DNA from: Planctomycetota bacterium
GTDB taxonomy: Bacteria > Planctomycetota > UBA8742 > UBA2392
DNA: 64,000 nt
NCBI GenBank assembly: GCA_003576915.1
Contig: QEVF01000004.1
Span: 115,839-179,838, forward strand
Reading direction: 5' to 3'
Each line of letters opens with the position of its first letter. Positions within the stretch are counted from its first letter, which is position 1. The position numbers were made by a program, and so were the translations under genes. Below are positions 8,158 through 16,642 of the stretch, in pieces. Below the pieces are notes generated by a model. It ran no database searches and was not told the origin of the DNA. It worked only from the letters and a program-made list of their open reading frames with translations.

Positions 8158-8560
8158 AGCGCACTGCCGCGCCGGCCACCCTGATGACTATGACCAGCAC
8201 GATCCAGATGAGGCCGATGATGATGCCTGCATAAGCCAGGCCGACGCCGGCGTTGCGGCGCTTGGCCTCACCCAGCCCCACAGCGCACAGGATGACCCCG
8301 ACCGGGGGGCAGATGAACAGCGACAGGACGAAGCCGGCAATCACCGTGCCGGGAACGCCCTGGGGCACGGGTGGCGCGCCGTAACCAAAGGGCGAACCGT
8401 AGGCCTGAGGCTGACCGTAACCCTGCTGCGGGCCATAGCCGGGGGGATAGGCGCCGGGCTGCCCGTAGCCCTGGGGCTGCTGGCCGTAGCCCTGGGGCTG
8501 CTGCCCGTAACCGCCCTGACCGCCCTGCTGATAAGGATTCTGGTTATAGCCGCCGCTCAT
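8156..8560 (-). CDS. DUF4190-like small membrane protein with Gly/Tyr/Gln-rich head
   Basis: A 134-aa protein. Residues 1-70 are low complexity and rich in Gly, Tyr, Gln and Pro, with tandem YGQQPQG units. The C-terminal half has two hydrophobic helices (about 72-95 and 105-128) separated by [11 protein letters not shown], the layout of DUF4190 proteins. The function of that family is unknown. The flexible head is cytoplasmic or periplasmic depending on topology and may mediate self-association. The stop codon TAG at 8156-8158 is shared with the end of repeat copy 2, so the repeat has become the 3' boundary of the gene. Confidence 0.7.
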   Translation of the reverse strand: MSGGYNQNPYQQGGQGGYGQQPQGYGQQPQGYGQPGAYPPGYGPQQGYGQPQAYGSPFGYGAPPVPQGVPGTVIAGFVLSLFICPPVGVILCAVGLGEAKRRNAGVGLAYAGIIIGLIWIVLVIVIRVAGAAVR

Positions 8561-8653
8561 GGCCGCCCCTGTGTGGTGGTTTAATTGAGCCTTTATTGTG
8601 AAGCATGGGCATCAAATTGCCAGTAGACAGCGGTGCAAACTTCGCGGCGCCGC

Positions 8654-9733
8654 TCAGGCTTGCCTGGCCAGCTCCTTGAGGCGCTCGGCGCGCTCCCACT
8701 TGCGCAAAGCGAAAATCACATCGTCCAGGCGCCCTTCCATGACCTGCTCGAGGCCGAAGTTCTCGTTGCAGCGATGGTCGGTGCAGCGGTTCTGGGGGAA
8801 GTTGTAGGTGCGGATTTTCTCGCCGCGCTTGCCCGAGCCGATCACGCTGCGGGCTTCTTTTCGTTCAGCGGCGATACGTTCCTGCTCGCGCTCGTAAAGC
8901 TTGGCGCGCAGAATGCGCAGGGCTTCATCCTTGTTCTTGTGAAAGCTGGGCGTCATCTGGCAGTCCACGAAGATGCCCGTGGGGATGTGCCGCATCTGGC
9001 AGCGCGACGCCGTCTTGTTCACGTTCTGGCCGCCGGGCCCGCCCGAGCGCGCGGCCTGGATGTCGAGGTCGGCCTCGTTGATCTTGATGTCCACTTCTTC
9101 CACTTCGGGCAGCACAGCGACCGTGGCCAGCGACGTGTGAATGCGACCCTGCGTCTCCGTGGCGGGCACGCGCTGCACGCGATGTCCGCCGGCCTCGTAC
9201 TTGAACCATTTCCATACGTTGTCGCCGGTGATCGAGTAGGTGCCGGACTTCACTCCGCCGACTTCACTCTCCACTTCATCCATCACCACGAGCTTGAACT
9301 TGTGCTGGGCGCAAAAGCGCGCGTAGGTCTCCATCAGCTCCCGGGCAAACAGGGTGGCCTCGTCGCCGCCTTCAGCGCCGCGTATTTCAAGGATGCAGTT
9401 GCGGCTGTCGCTGGCGTCTTCCAGCACCAGCATGTCTTCGGCTTCCTCGGCCAGGCGGGCAAACTGGGGCTTGAGTTCCTTGAGCTCTTCCTCGGCCATG
9501 GCGCGCATTTCCGGATCGCCGGACTTGTCCGCCAGGATTTCTTCGTCGCCCTTGATCTGGGCCTCGATCTTGACCAGGCGCTCGTAGATGTCGGCCAGCT
9601 CCTTGAGCTGGCCGCGCTCACGCTGGACTTCCTTGAAAAGCGCCTGGTTGCCGTAAACGGCGGGGTCTTCAATGGATTTGGTCAGCTCCGCATAGCGCGC
9701 TGCGCGCTTTTTCAGCATTTCAAGGACGACCAT
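8654..9733 (-). CDS. prfA: peptide chain release factor 1
   Basis: Recognises UAA and UAG in the ribosomal A site and triggers peptide release. The 359-aa product has the RF1 anticodon-like tripeptide PAT at 190-192 within RVPATETQGRIHTS, and the universal GGQ (234-236) in SGGPGGQNVNK. Length matches E. coli RF1 (360 aa). I chose ATG at 9733 with GGGAG upstream. A longer reading from TTG at 9748 is possible but adds only five residues. It lies downstream of rpmE on the same strand, a widespread gene order, with a terminator-like hairpin between them. RF1 does not read UGA, which matters for the UGA-recoded gene at 28567. Confidence 0.97.
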   Translation of the reverse strand: MVVLEMLKKRAARYAELTKSIEDPAVYGNQALFKEVQRERGQLKELADIYERLVKIEAQIKGDEEILADKSGDPEMRAMAEEELKELKPQFARLAEEAEDMLVLEDASDSRNCILEIRGAEGGDEATLFARELMETYARFCAQHKFKLVVMDEVESEVGGVKSGTYSITGDNVWKWFKYEAGGHRVQRVPATETQGRIHTSLATVAVLPEVEEVDIKINEADLDIQAARSGGPGGQNVNKTASRCQMRHIPTGIFVDCQMTPSFHKNKDEALRILRAKLYEREQERIAAERKEARSVIGSGKRGEKIRTYNFPQNRCTDHRCNENFGLEQVMEGRLDDVIFALRKWERAERLKELARQA

Positions 9734-9770
9734 GACCTGCTCCCGCAATGATTCCCTACGTCAGCCAAAT

Positions 9771-9804
9771 GAAAAGCGTGGCCGGGCTTGCGCCCCGCCA
9801 CGCT
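9771..9804 (-). terminator. terminator-like hairpin between rpmE and prfA
   Basis: Read on the minus strand, an AGCGTGGC/GCCACGCT stem (9804-9797 with 9782-9775) encloses a GGGC-GCAA-GCCC tip with a GNRA tetraloop and is followed by TTTTC. It lies after the rpmE stop and before the prfA start. It could end a monocistronic rpmE transcript or partly attenuate transcription into prfA. Confidence 0.7.
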
Positions 9805-9817
9805 CGATTTCACCGGG

Positions 9818-10219
9818 CTAACGTCCGCGACCACGGCCGCCGCCCTGGCCGCCCGGACCGCCGCGGCCCTTCTTCTCTTCCTTCTCCTCCACCGGAATGA
9901 TCACTTCGCGGTTGGCGCCCAGCAGGCGCTTGCGCTCCAGCGCCGTCTTGAGGTCTTCCTTGGGCGCGGCCACTTTCTTGACGTCCAGCTTCTGGGTGGC
10001 CTTGACCTTGGCCTTGTCCTTGTCCCAGGCGAAACGCTTGGTGAAGGCATCCACGCGGCCGGCGCTGTCCACGAACTTCTGCGTGCCCGTGTAGAACGGG
10101 TGGCAGCCGCTGCAGATGTCAACGCTCAGCGTTTCCTTCTTGTACATGATGTGGAACTTGTTGCCGCAGGTGCAGCTCACTTCGCAGAGGTGCACTTTAG
10201 GATGGATGTCAGCCTGCAT
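9818..10219 (-). CDS. rpmE: 50S ribosomal protein L31 with long C-terminal tail
   Basis: The N-terminal ~70 residues are a classic zinc-binding L31: MQADIHPKVH, then Cys16/Cys18 (CTC) and Cys36/Cys39 (CSGC), then HPFYTGTQKFVDSAGRVDAF. L31 is normally about 70 aa. This product is 133 aa, with a basic, Lys/Ala-rich extension and a final Arg/Gly-rich tail (RGGPGGQGGGRGRGR). The ATG at 10219 starts exactly at the family N-terminus, so longer upstream reading is rejected. The four Cys ligands mark the zinc-dependent form. The extension might contact rRNA or other factors, but nothing in the sequence proves this. First gene of an rpmE-prfA pair. Confidence 0.94.
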   Translation of the reverse strand: MQADIHPKVHLCEVSCTCGNKFHIMYKKETLSVDICSGCHPFYTGTQKFVDSAGRVDAFTKRFAWDKDKAKVKATQKLDVKKVAAPKEDLKTALERKRLLGANREVIIPVEEKEEKKGRGGPGGQGGGRGRGR

Positions 10220-10469
10220 GGGTCTCTCGCTCTGGCCCCCGCGGAACCGGGCGACAGGGCCTCGTGGCCTGCCGTGTTCCCGGCCCTCCTTGGCGGGCGG
10301 AAAATTGGACGCGCCACTGTAGCGAGGAACATCCCGCTGGCAAGGGGTGACCAGGCGGAGGACCCGGCGGCCGGATTTCTTGTGGAACCTGGAGGCCCGA
10401 TGATTCGTATTGGTAGTGCATCTGCTGCGCACTAAACTGCCCCTGAGAACCCCATCGCTTTGGAGCCGC

Positions 10470-13400
10470 ATGCCGGACAAGCGCGACCCATCCCACGGCC
10501 GCCGCAGCATCATTCTGGCGGCGTTGGCCGTCGTGGTTCTGGTGCTGATTGCCGCGGGTGTCGTGATGGTCTCCCCGCCCGGCGAACGTGGGCGCCCCCT
10601 GCGTCCCGGCGAAAACCCGGCCGCCGCGCCATCGCGCAACGCTGATCTCTTTGAAGATGAAAGTTCAGCGGAGGCCCGCCCCCTCCCCTCCCGCCCCGAA
10701 GCAGGCGTGAAGACATCCAACCCAGCCGACCCCGGACGGGCAACCTCAGAGCCCCGCCCTGCCGACAACCGCGGCCAGGGGGCCGCCGCCGATGAAGCGT
10801 CCGTCGTGGACCCAGAGGAAATCTCCGGACCCGCCAAGGGCCACCTGATCATCCGGGTGACCGACCGGGCCGACGACCGTCCGGTGATTGGCGCCAGCGT
10901 TTACTTTCCGATGCGCGAAACCAGCCTCGAAAGTGAGGGCGGAGAGATCCGTCTGCTGCCGGGCATGGCGGAAGTGGTCAAACGCACAAACAAGCACGGC
11001 ATTGCTGTCTGGAAGGAAAGGGAACTGATCCGAGATCTGGGAACGGGAGAGAAGCCGAGCGGGCCTGGGGTTTCCGATGTTCGAGACCCAAACCGCATTC
11101 CAGTAATCGGTCGAATGCAATCCTCCAGCGTGGTCGTCACCGCACCCGGCTACGCCGACCTCTTTGAAACTGTCGCCGTCCCCGCCCTCGATCCCAGGGG
11201 CAGTGAGGTCGCGCTGAAACTCTCCAGCGCCGTGCGCGTCTCGGGCAAGTGTCGCCTCAAGCGCGGCGGCAGCGCCGCCAACGTGCGCATCGAGGTGCGG
11301 CAGTCTTCGCGACAGGGAGTCAGCGCCAATCCGGCCAACGGCTTCACGGTCGTGGCGGACAGCCTGGGCGAGTTCCAGCTCAAGGTGGCCAACGATTACC
11401 TTTATCAGTTCGCAGTGAAGCACAGCGGCTATGCCCCCTACCAAAGCCAGGTGTTCGACTTCAGGCGTGACGAGCGCGAGGTCAGCATCGTGCTTGAGCC
11501 GGCCCAGGGCATTGAGGGCGTCGTGACGGACAAGTCAGGCAAGGGCATCGCCGGCGCGACGGTCACCAGCGTTCAAGAGCGCCTGGGGGTGGAAACGGAC
11601 AGCGAGGGGCGCTTCATCTTCGATCTCGTGAAGGACCGCATTTACTCCAACGACATTCACCTGCGCGTCACGGCCGCGGGCTATGCGCCTCTTTCGCGGC
11701 AGGTTCTCGCCAACGACCGCAACGTGAAGATCGAGCTCTCACGCGAAGGCACGCTCAAGGGCGTGGTGGTCAATGAAAAGGGCAAGCCGGTCATGGAGGC
11801 CCGCGTCACCTGCCGCTACATGGAGGGCCGCGAGGAAATCTTCAACGCCCAGTCAGAGGTCGATGGCGAGGGCCACTTCAGCTTTGCGGGGTTTGGGCAG
11901 GGAGAAGCTCGCCTCATCGCCCATACCCAGGACGGCCTGAGCAGCGAGGTGGCCCAGGTCAAGGTTTCGCCGGAGACGGAGGCGGGCCCCGTCCAGCTCA
12001 AGCTCACGACCGCCGCGGCCATCACGGGCCAGGTGCGCGTCCGGGGCGGGGGCCCCCTTGAAAAGGTTACCCTGGCCCTGAATGGCAAACCCGTGGCGAG
12101 CACAGACGCCGAGGGCAATTTTTCAATCGCCGCGCTCGACGCGGGCGAACACAGCCTGAAGGTCGTCAACCAGTATCCCATTGAGGACGGGCAGCTTCGC
12201 CAACTGCCGCTGTTCACGACCGACGGCAAGGCCTTCTATTACCTGCCGGCGGAGCGCAAGCTGAGGCTGAAGCTTGGCGCCAGCGAAGCTGTCATCTTCG
12301 AGTGCGACCCATTCGAGGCCAAGTTTGATCGCACCATCACGCTGCGCATCATCACGGTGCCGGCTGAAACGGCGACCGCCGTCGTTGTGACCATCAATCC
12401 GGTGTTCGGCGCGCCGCCCGCCGGCATTGAAATGCCCAAGCCCTATGCCTTCCCCGTGGACATCCCCGACGGCCGTCTGGAGACGCAAAGCAAGCTGCTC
12501 AACGGCGTGAGCTACGAGGTCACCTTTGTCCATCCCCGCTACTTCACGGCCACCCTCCACCACCAGGCCCTGGCCCAGGTGAAGGACGGTGAGACCGTGG
12601 AAGTGAAGCTTGAGCGCGCCTTCATGATCAAGGGCTACGTCAAAGACAGCCAGGGCAACGGTCTGGAGGGCGTAGGCCTCTCCAAGGACGCCGACAACAA
12701 ATGGGCCCAGAGCGCCACGACGGACATCCACGGTTACTTCGAATTCGGGCAGTTGAAGGAAGGCGATTATGTGATCAGCGCCTTCAAGACCAGCTACTAC
12801 CTCGAGCAGAAGGCCGTCAAGATCCAGGGCCGCGACCCCGACTTGCTGCAGTTGCAGCTCATCAGCGCCAACGAAATCCGCATTGTCGTGCTGAACAACG
12901 GACAGCCCCAGCCCGGCGCGCGCTGCCACATCTACCGCAATGAAAACGACAGCAGCAACCCCGACGACTGGAAAGTCCACTTCGACATCGGCACGACGGA
13001 CGCCAACGGCGTGAAAGTGATCAACTTCCACTGGCAGCGCAACTATCAGGTGGTCGCCCTGCACGGCAGCCGCATCGGCTATGTCAACTTCGACAACCTC
13101 CGTGAGACGCCCTCGCGGGAGGTGACCCTGAGTCTGGAGCCGGCCTATCAGTTGTCAGGCCAGGTCGTCGATGCCCAGACCGGCGCGCCCGTGCCCGAGG
13201 CCTTCGTGCGCGCCCACATCGAACCTACCGGCGTGGAAGGCAAGGACGGCAACCTTTTCCAGACCCAGAGCGACGCGGGCGGCAGCTTCTCGTTGACGGT
13301 GCCGGCCGGCATGTACCACTTCTATGTGCCCCAGAGCACGCTGTACCGCCGCCTTGACACCACGGGCAACCCTGTGCCCCAGGGCACGACGGGCGTCTCT

Positions 13401-13796
13401 CTGGCCGTGCAATTGCGCGACGACATCCAGGGCAACTACGCCCAGATGGTCTCGTTCAGTTGTCCCGCCACCATGACCGCGGGGCAGGAGTACGAAGTCA
13501 GCGTCACCGTGCGCAATTCCGGTTCCACGACCTGGAGCCCCACGGGCGCAAACGCCTGGCGCCTGGGCTCCCAGGCCCCGCAGGACAACAACACCTGGAA
13601 TATCTCGCGCGTCAACCTTGCCGCAGGCATCGAGGTGCGCCCCGGCGAGAGCTACACCTTCACCTTCAATGTCCGAGCCCCTGCCAACGCCGGCCAGTAC
13701 AACATGCAGTGGCGCATGGTGCAGGAAAACGTCCAGTGGTTCGGGCAATACACGCCCCTGCGGCAGGTGACGGTGGTCGCGGCCTCCGGCGGCTAG
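10470..13796 (+). CDS. large exported protein with carboxypeptidase-regulatory-like repeats and C-terminal NBR1-type Ig domain
   Basis: A 1108-aa protein. A short cytoplasmic head is followed by one hydrophobic helix (about residues 13-33, SIILAALAVVVLVLIAAG), then a Pro/Glu-rich stalk to about residue 120. The rest is a chain of beta-sandwich repeats, each with a pattern like G-x-V-x-D-x-x-G-k-g-i-x-G-A-x-V followed by T-D-x-x-G-x-F-x. I count roughly eight or nine. The last ~110 residues match the NBR1-like Ig domain: NSGSTTWSP, WRLGSQAPQDNNTW and the QWRMVQENVQWFG block. This is a membrane-anchored, extracytoplasmic adhesin-like or scaffold protein; no catalytic residues are visible. ATG at 10470 has GGAG five bases upstream. 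The fragment at the start of the window is probably related. Confidence 0.8.
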   Translation: MPDKRDPSHGRRSIILAALAVVVLVLIAAGVVMVSPPGERGRPLRPGENPAAAPSRNADLFEDESSAEARPLPSRPEAGVKTSNPADPGRATSEPRPADNRGQGAAADEASVVDPEEISGPAKGHLIIRVTDRADDRPVIGASVYFPMRETSLESEGGEIRLLPGMAEVVKRTNKHGIAVWKERELIRDLGTGEKPSGPGVSDVRDPNRIPVIGRMQSSSVVVTAPGYADLFETVAVPALDPRGSEVALKLSSAVRVSGKCRLKRGGSAANVRIEVRQSSRQGVSANPANGFTVVADSLGEFQLKVANDYLYQFAVKHSGYAPYQSQVFDFRRDEREVSIVLEPAQGIEGVVTDKSGKGIAGATVTSVQERLGVETDSEGRFIFDLVKDRIYSNDIHLRVTAAGYAPLSRQVLANDRNVKIELSREGTLKGVVVNEKGKPVMEARVTCRYMEGREEIFNAQSEVDGEGHFSFAGFGQGEARLIAHTQDGLSSEVAQVKVSPETEAGPVQLKLTTAAAITGQVRVRGGGPLEKVTLALNGKPVASTDAEGNFSIAALDAGEHSLKVVNQYPIEDGQLRQLPLFTTDGKAFYYLPAERKLRLKLGASEAVIFECDPFEAKFDRTITLRIITVPAETATAVVVTINPVFGAPPAGIEMPKPYAFPVDIPDGRLETQSKLLNGVSYEVTFVHPRYFTATLHHQALAQVKDGETVEVKLERAFMIKGYVKDSQGNGLEGVGLSKDADNKWAQSATTDIHGYFEFGQLKEGDYVISAFKTSYYLEQKAVKIQGRDPDLLQLQLISANEIRIVVLNNGQPQPGARCHIYRNENDSSNPDDWKVHFDIGTTDANGVKVINFHWQRNYQVVALHGSRIGYVNFDNLRETPSREVTLSLEPAYQLSGQVVDAQTGAPVPEAFVRAHIEPTGVEGKDGNLFQTQSDAGGSFSLTVPAGMYHFYVPQSTLYRRLDTTGNPVPQGTTGVSLAVQLRDDIQGNYAQMVSFSCPATMTAGQEYEVSVTVRNSGSTTWSPTGANAWRLGSQAPQDNNTWNISRVNLAAGIEVRPGESYTFTFNVRAPANAGQYNMQWRMVQENVQWFGQYTPLRQVTVVAASGG

Positions 13797-13817
13797 AGCG
13801 GTCTTTCCCTGGGCCGG

Positions 13818-14432
13818 TCAATATTCCCGGCGCAGTATCAGAAACACCTGGCGGCCCGGCAGCAGGTCCTGTTCGTGGCGCAGGTCAAAGTCCAGCGCGT
13901 ACAGCCGTTCGATGAACTCACTGGGCTGCCAGTAGCCGCGCCACACCTTGCCCGCTCCCGACTTGTGGGTCTCCAGCCCCTCACCGGAGCCTATCTTCAG
14001 CCGGACGCCCAGAACGCCGCCGGGGCGCAGCGCGTCACGCAGGCCCCGGACCGTGTCGTCGAAATCCCGCCGCTCCACATGGCCCAGCAGGGCATCGGCG
14101 AAGATGGCGTCAAGGGCGCTGCGGGCAAAAGGCAGGTGGCGCATGTCTGCGCACAACAGCGGCGCCAGGGGCGCTTCCCGGCGCAGGTGCGCCAGGGCAG
14201 CCCGGCTGTAGTCCATGCCCACGGCATAGGCTCCCTGCTCCGCCAGTTCATGGAGCAGCGGCGCGGCGCTGCCGCCCATCACCAGACAACGAATGGAGGG
14301 CCGCCCCACATACTGGTAGAGGAGCCGCGCCTGGTGCGCACTGCCGGCGGCAGGGCGCGGATCAAATTGGCTGAAAAGGGCGGCGGCGGCGCGCTCGTAG
14401 GTCCGGCGAGTGATTTCAGCGTTGCTGGCCAT
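13818..14432 (-). CDS. class I SAM-dependent methyltransferase
   Basis: A 204-aa Rossmann-type methyltransferase. Motif I is LVMGGSAAPLLHELAEQG, with an acidic end of strand 2 in AVGMDYSRAAL. ADMRHLPFARSALDAIFA is the typical motif II/post-II region with a conserved acidic residue, and LRPGGVLGVRL is motif IV/post. The first ~45 residues form a helical cap. The substrate is unknown; this size and order are common in small-molecule methylases of the ubiquinone/menaquinone or malonyl-ACP type. It converges with the large repeat protein (21 bp gap) and is divergent from the thiolase gene. Confidence 0.8.
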   Translation of the reverse strand: MASNAEITRRTYERAAAALFSQFDPRPAAGSAHQARLLYQYVGRPSIRCLVMGGSAAPLLHELAEQGAYAVGMDYSRAALAHLRREAPLAPLLCADMRHLPFARSALDAIFADALLGHVERRDFDDTVRGLRDALRPGGVLGVRLKIGSGEGLETHKSGAGKVWRGYWQPSEFIERLYALDFDLRHEQDLLPGRQVFLILRREY

Positions 14433-14560
14433 GGAGCCATGTCAGGGATTGCAGGTGCCGCAGCCGCGCGAGGCGGCCCATAAACCCTCAAGGTGGCGCG
14501 ACTGCCCGTCAGGATATAGCTTGCGGACTGGAGAAATGGAAACCGACAAAGGACTTGGCC

Positions 14561-15745
14561 ATGAAGACCGCCGTCATCTGCGAAGCACTGCGCACGCCCA
14601 TCGGGAAGTTTCAGGGCTCCCTGAGCTTGTTCGAGGCCCCCAGGCTGGGCGCCCACGTTGTCAAGGCTCTGCTGGCCAAGAGCAAGCTTGACCCTGAACG
14701 CGTCGACGAAGTGATCATGGGCAACGTGCTTCAGGCGGGCCTGGGCCAGAACCCCGCGCGCCAGGCGGCGCTGCACGGTGGTGTCCCGCCCAAGGTGGGC
14801 GCCATGACCATCAACAAGGTCTGCGGCAGCGGCCTCAAGAGTGTGGCCCTGGCCGCCCAGGCCATCCGTCTGGGCGACGCCACCTGCATCATCGCGGGCG
14901 GTTTTGAGAGCATGAGCAACACGCCCTACCTTCTGCCCGGCGTGCGCAGTGGCCTGCGCCTGGGACACGGGCAGGCCATTGACGCCATGATTCACGACGG
15001 CCTGTGGGACAAATACAACGATTTCCACATGGGCATGACGGCCGAGCTGGTGGCGGGCGAATACGGCATCAGCCGCGCCGAGCAGGACAAGTTCGCCTGC
15101 GAAAGCCATATGAAGGCACTCAAGGCCATTGACCAGGGCGCCTTCAAGGCGGAAATCACTCCCCTGGAACTCAAGGGCAAAAAGGGTGAAGTCACTCTCG
15201 TAGATACAGACGAGGGCCCGCGCCGTGATACGACCGCGGAAGCCCTGAGCAGGCTCAAACCGGCCTTCAAGCCCGAAGGGGGCACCGTGACCGCCGGCAA
15301 CGCCCCCAGCGTCAATGACGGCGCGGCCGGAGTCATCGTGTGCGCGGAAGATGAAGCCCATCGGCTCGGGCTCAAGCCCCTGGCGCGTATCACGGGTTAT
15401 GCCACGGGCGGCCTCGAACCCAAGTGGGTCATGATGGCACCCAGGGAAGCGGTAAAGAACCTCTTGAGCAAGACCGGCGTCAACATCGGCCACTTTGACC
15501 TGATTGAACTGAACGAGGCCTTCGGCGTCGCGGCCATTGCCCTGCAGCGCGAACTCAAGATTGACCCGGCCCGGCTCAACGTCCATGGCGGCGCCGTGGC
15601 CCTGGGGCACCCCATCGGCGCTTCCGGCTGCCGCATTCTTGTAACGCTGCTTCACGCGTTGAAGGGGCGCAACCTCAAGCGGGGCCTCGCCGGGCTCTGC
15701 CTGGGCGGCGGCAATGCCGTGGCCCTCAGCGTGGAGTTGGTGTAG
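14561..15745 (+). CDS. acetyl-CoA C-acetyltransferase (thiolase)
   Basis: A 394-aa thiolase. The nucleophile Cys88 lies in NKVCGSGLKSVALAAQ, His350 in GHPIGASGCRI and the second catalytic Cys380 in CLGGGNAVALS. NEAFGVAAIALQR is the other family signature. Length and motif spacing fit the biosynthetic acetoacetyl-CoA thiolases (AtoB/PhaA type) better than degradative FadA, though the distinction is not certain. ATG 14561 has AAAGGA seven bases upstream; the TTG two codons earlier is rejected. It converges with an SDR oxidoreductase, which ends 4 bp away, but there is no full beta-oxidation cluster here. Confidence 0.93.
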   Translation: MKTAVICEALRTPIGKFQGSLSLFEAPRLGAHVVKALLAKSKLDPERVDEVIMGNVLQAGLGQNPARQAALHGGVPPKVGAMTINKVCGSGLKSVALAAQAIRLGDATCIIAGGFESMSNTPYLLPGVRSGLRLGHGQAIDAMIHDGLWDKYNDFHMGMTAELVAGEYGISRAEQDKFACESHMKALKAIDQGAFKAEITPLELKGKKGEVTLVDTDEGPRRDTTAEALSRLKPAFKPEGGTVTAGNAPSVNDGAAGVIVCAEDEAHRLGLKPLARITGYATGGLEPKWVMMAPREAVKNLLSKTGVNIGHFDLIELNEAFGVAAIALQRELKIDPARLNVHGGAVALGHPIGASGCRILVTLLHALKGRNLKRGLAGLCLGGGNAVALSVELV

Positions 15746-15749
15746 CCGC

Positions 15750-16514
15750 CTACCTGGCCGTCATGCCCCCGTCAACGGGCAGGTCCATGCCTGTGAGAAA
15801 CGAGGCCTCGTCACTGGCCAGGTAAACTGCGGCCAGTGCGACGTCGCGCGGCATGCCCACATTCGTCAGCGGATGCAGGAATGCCATCTGCGAGCGCCAC
15901 TCGTGAATGCCGAGTTCGGCCTTGCTGCGATCGTGGAGGGGCGTGTCCACCACGCTGGGTGAAATCGTGTTGAAGCGCAGACCCTTGTCGCCGAAGTCCA
16001 CGGCGCAGCAACGGGAGAACATGTCCAGGGCGGCCTTGCTGGCCGAATAGGCCACCTTGTCGGCGTCGGCGGCCTTGGCGTGGGCCGCTGAAACACTGAG
16101 TACGCAGCTTCCGCGGCGCGCCAACAGCATGGGCAGGCAGGCCCGGGTGACGAGAAAGGCGCCGCGGAGATTGGTGTTGAACACGCGATCCCAGATTTTC
16201 AGCTCCGTGGTCTCGAGCGTGCCTGGCTCAAACAGACCCGCGTTATTGACCAGCACATCGAGCCCGCCCAGCAGTGAACTGGTGCGGGCCGTCAGGGCTT
16301 TCACGTCTTCGGGGTCGGTGACGTCACACTCCACGAAATGGGCGTGCGGCGTGATGTGATGCAGGGCCTCAACGGCTTGCTGCAGGGGCCCAGGCCGTCG
16401 CCCGCAAATGACCACGCGCGCGCCCTCAGCCACGAAAGCCTCCGCGATGGCGCGGCCGATGCCCGTGCCGCCTCCCGTAATCAGAGCCCGCTTGTCCTTG
16501 AGTCGCTCGCCCAT
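15750..16514 (-). CDS. SDR family NAD(P)-dependent oxidoreductase
   Basis: A 254-aa classical short-chain dehydrogenase. It has the TGGGTGIG nucleotide-binding turn (13-20), NNAG (90-93), Asn113, a catalytic Ser in VLSVSAAHA, and Tyr156/Lys160 in YSASK. The tail LASDEASFLTGMDLPVDGG is typical of FabG-like enzymes. Substrate unknown. The ATG at 16514 with AGGAGTG upstream fits the family N-terminus; the 33 further open codons upstream are not supported. Convergent with the thiolase gene and divergent from the nifU-like gene. Confidence 0.9.
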   Translation of the reverse strand: MGERLKDKRALITGGGTGIGRAIAEAFVAEGARVVICGRRPGPLQQAVEALHHITPHAHFVECDVTDPEDVKALTARTSSLLGGLDVLVNNAGLFEPGTLETTELKIWDRVFNTNLRGAFLVTRACLPMLLARRGSCVLSVSAAHAKAADADKVAYSASKAALDMFSRCCAVDFGDKGLRFNTISPSVVDTPLHDRSKAELGIHEWRSQMAFLHPLTNVGMPRDVALAAVYLASDEASFLTGMDLPVDGGMTAR

Positions 16515-16642
16515 GGTCACTCCTGCCCCGCGAATCCAGTCTAGTTTTTGTTGGCCGCGCCGACACAGAATGGGCATCTTGGACTGATTCAGTCCAAATC
16601 GTATATTCGACACTCAGGGCAACAGGGCGACAAACCGAGGCC

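Noticed and set aside
14279..15655. 458-aa minus-strand frame opposite the thiolase
   Set aside because: No ribosome-binding site or domain; the thiolase on the plus strand has all catalytic residues.
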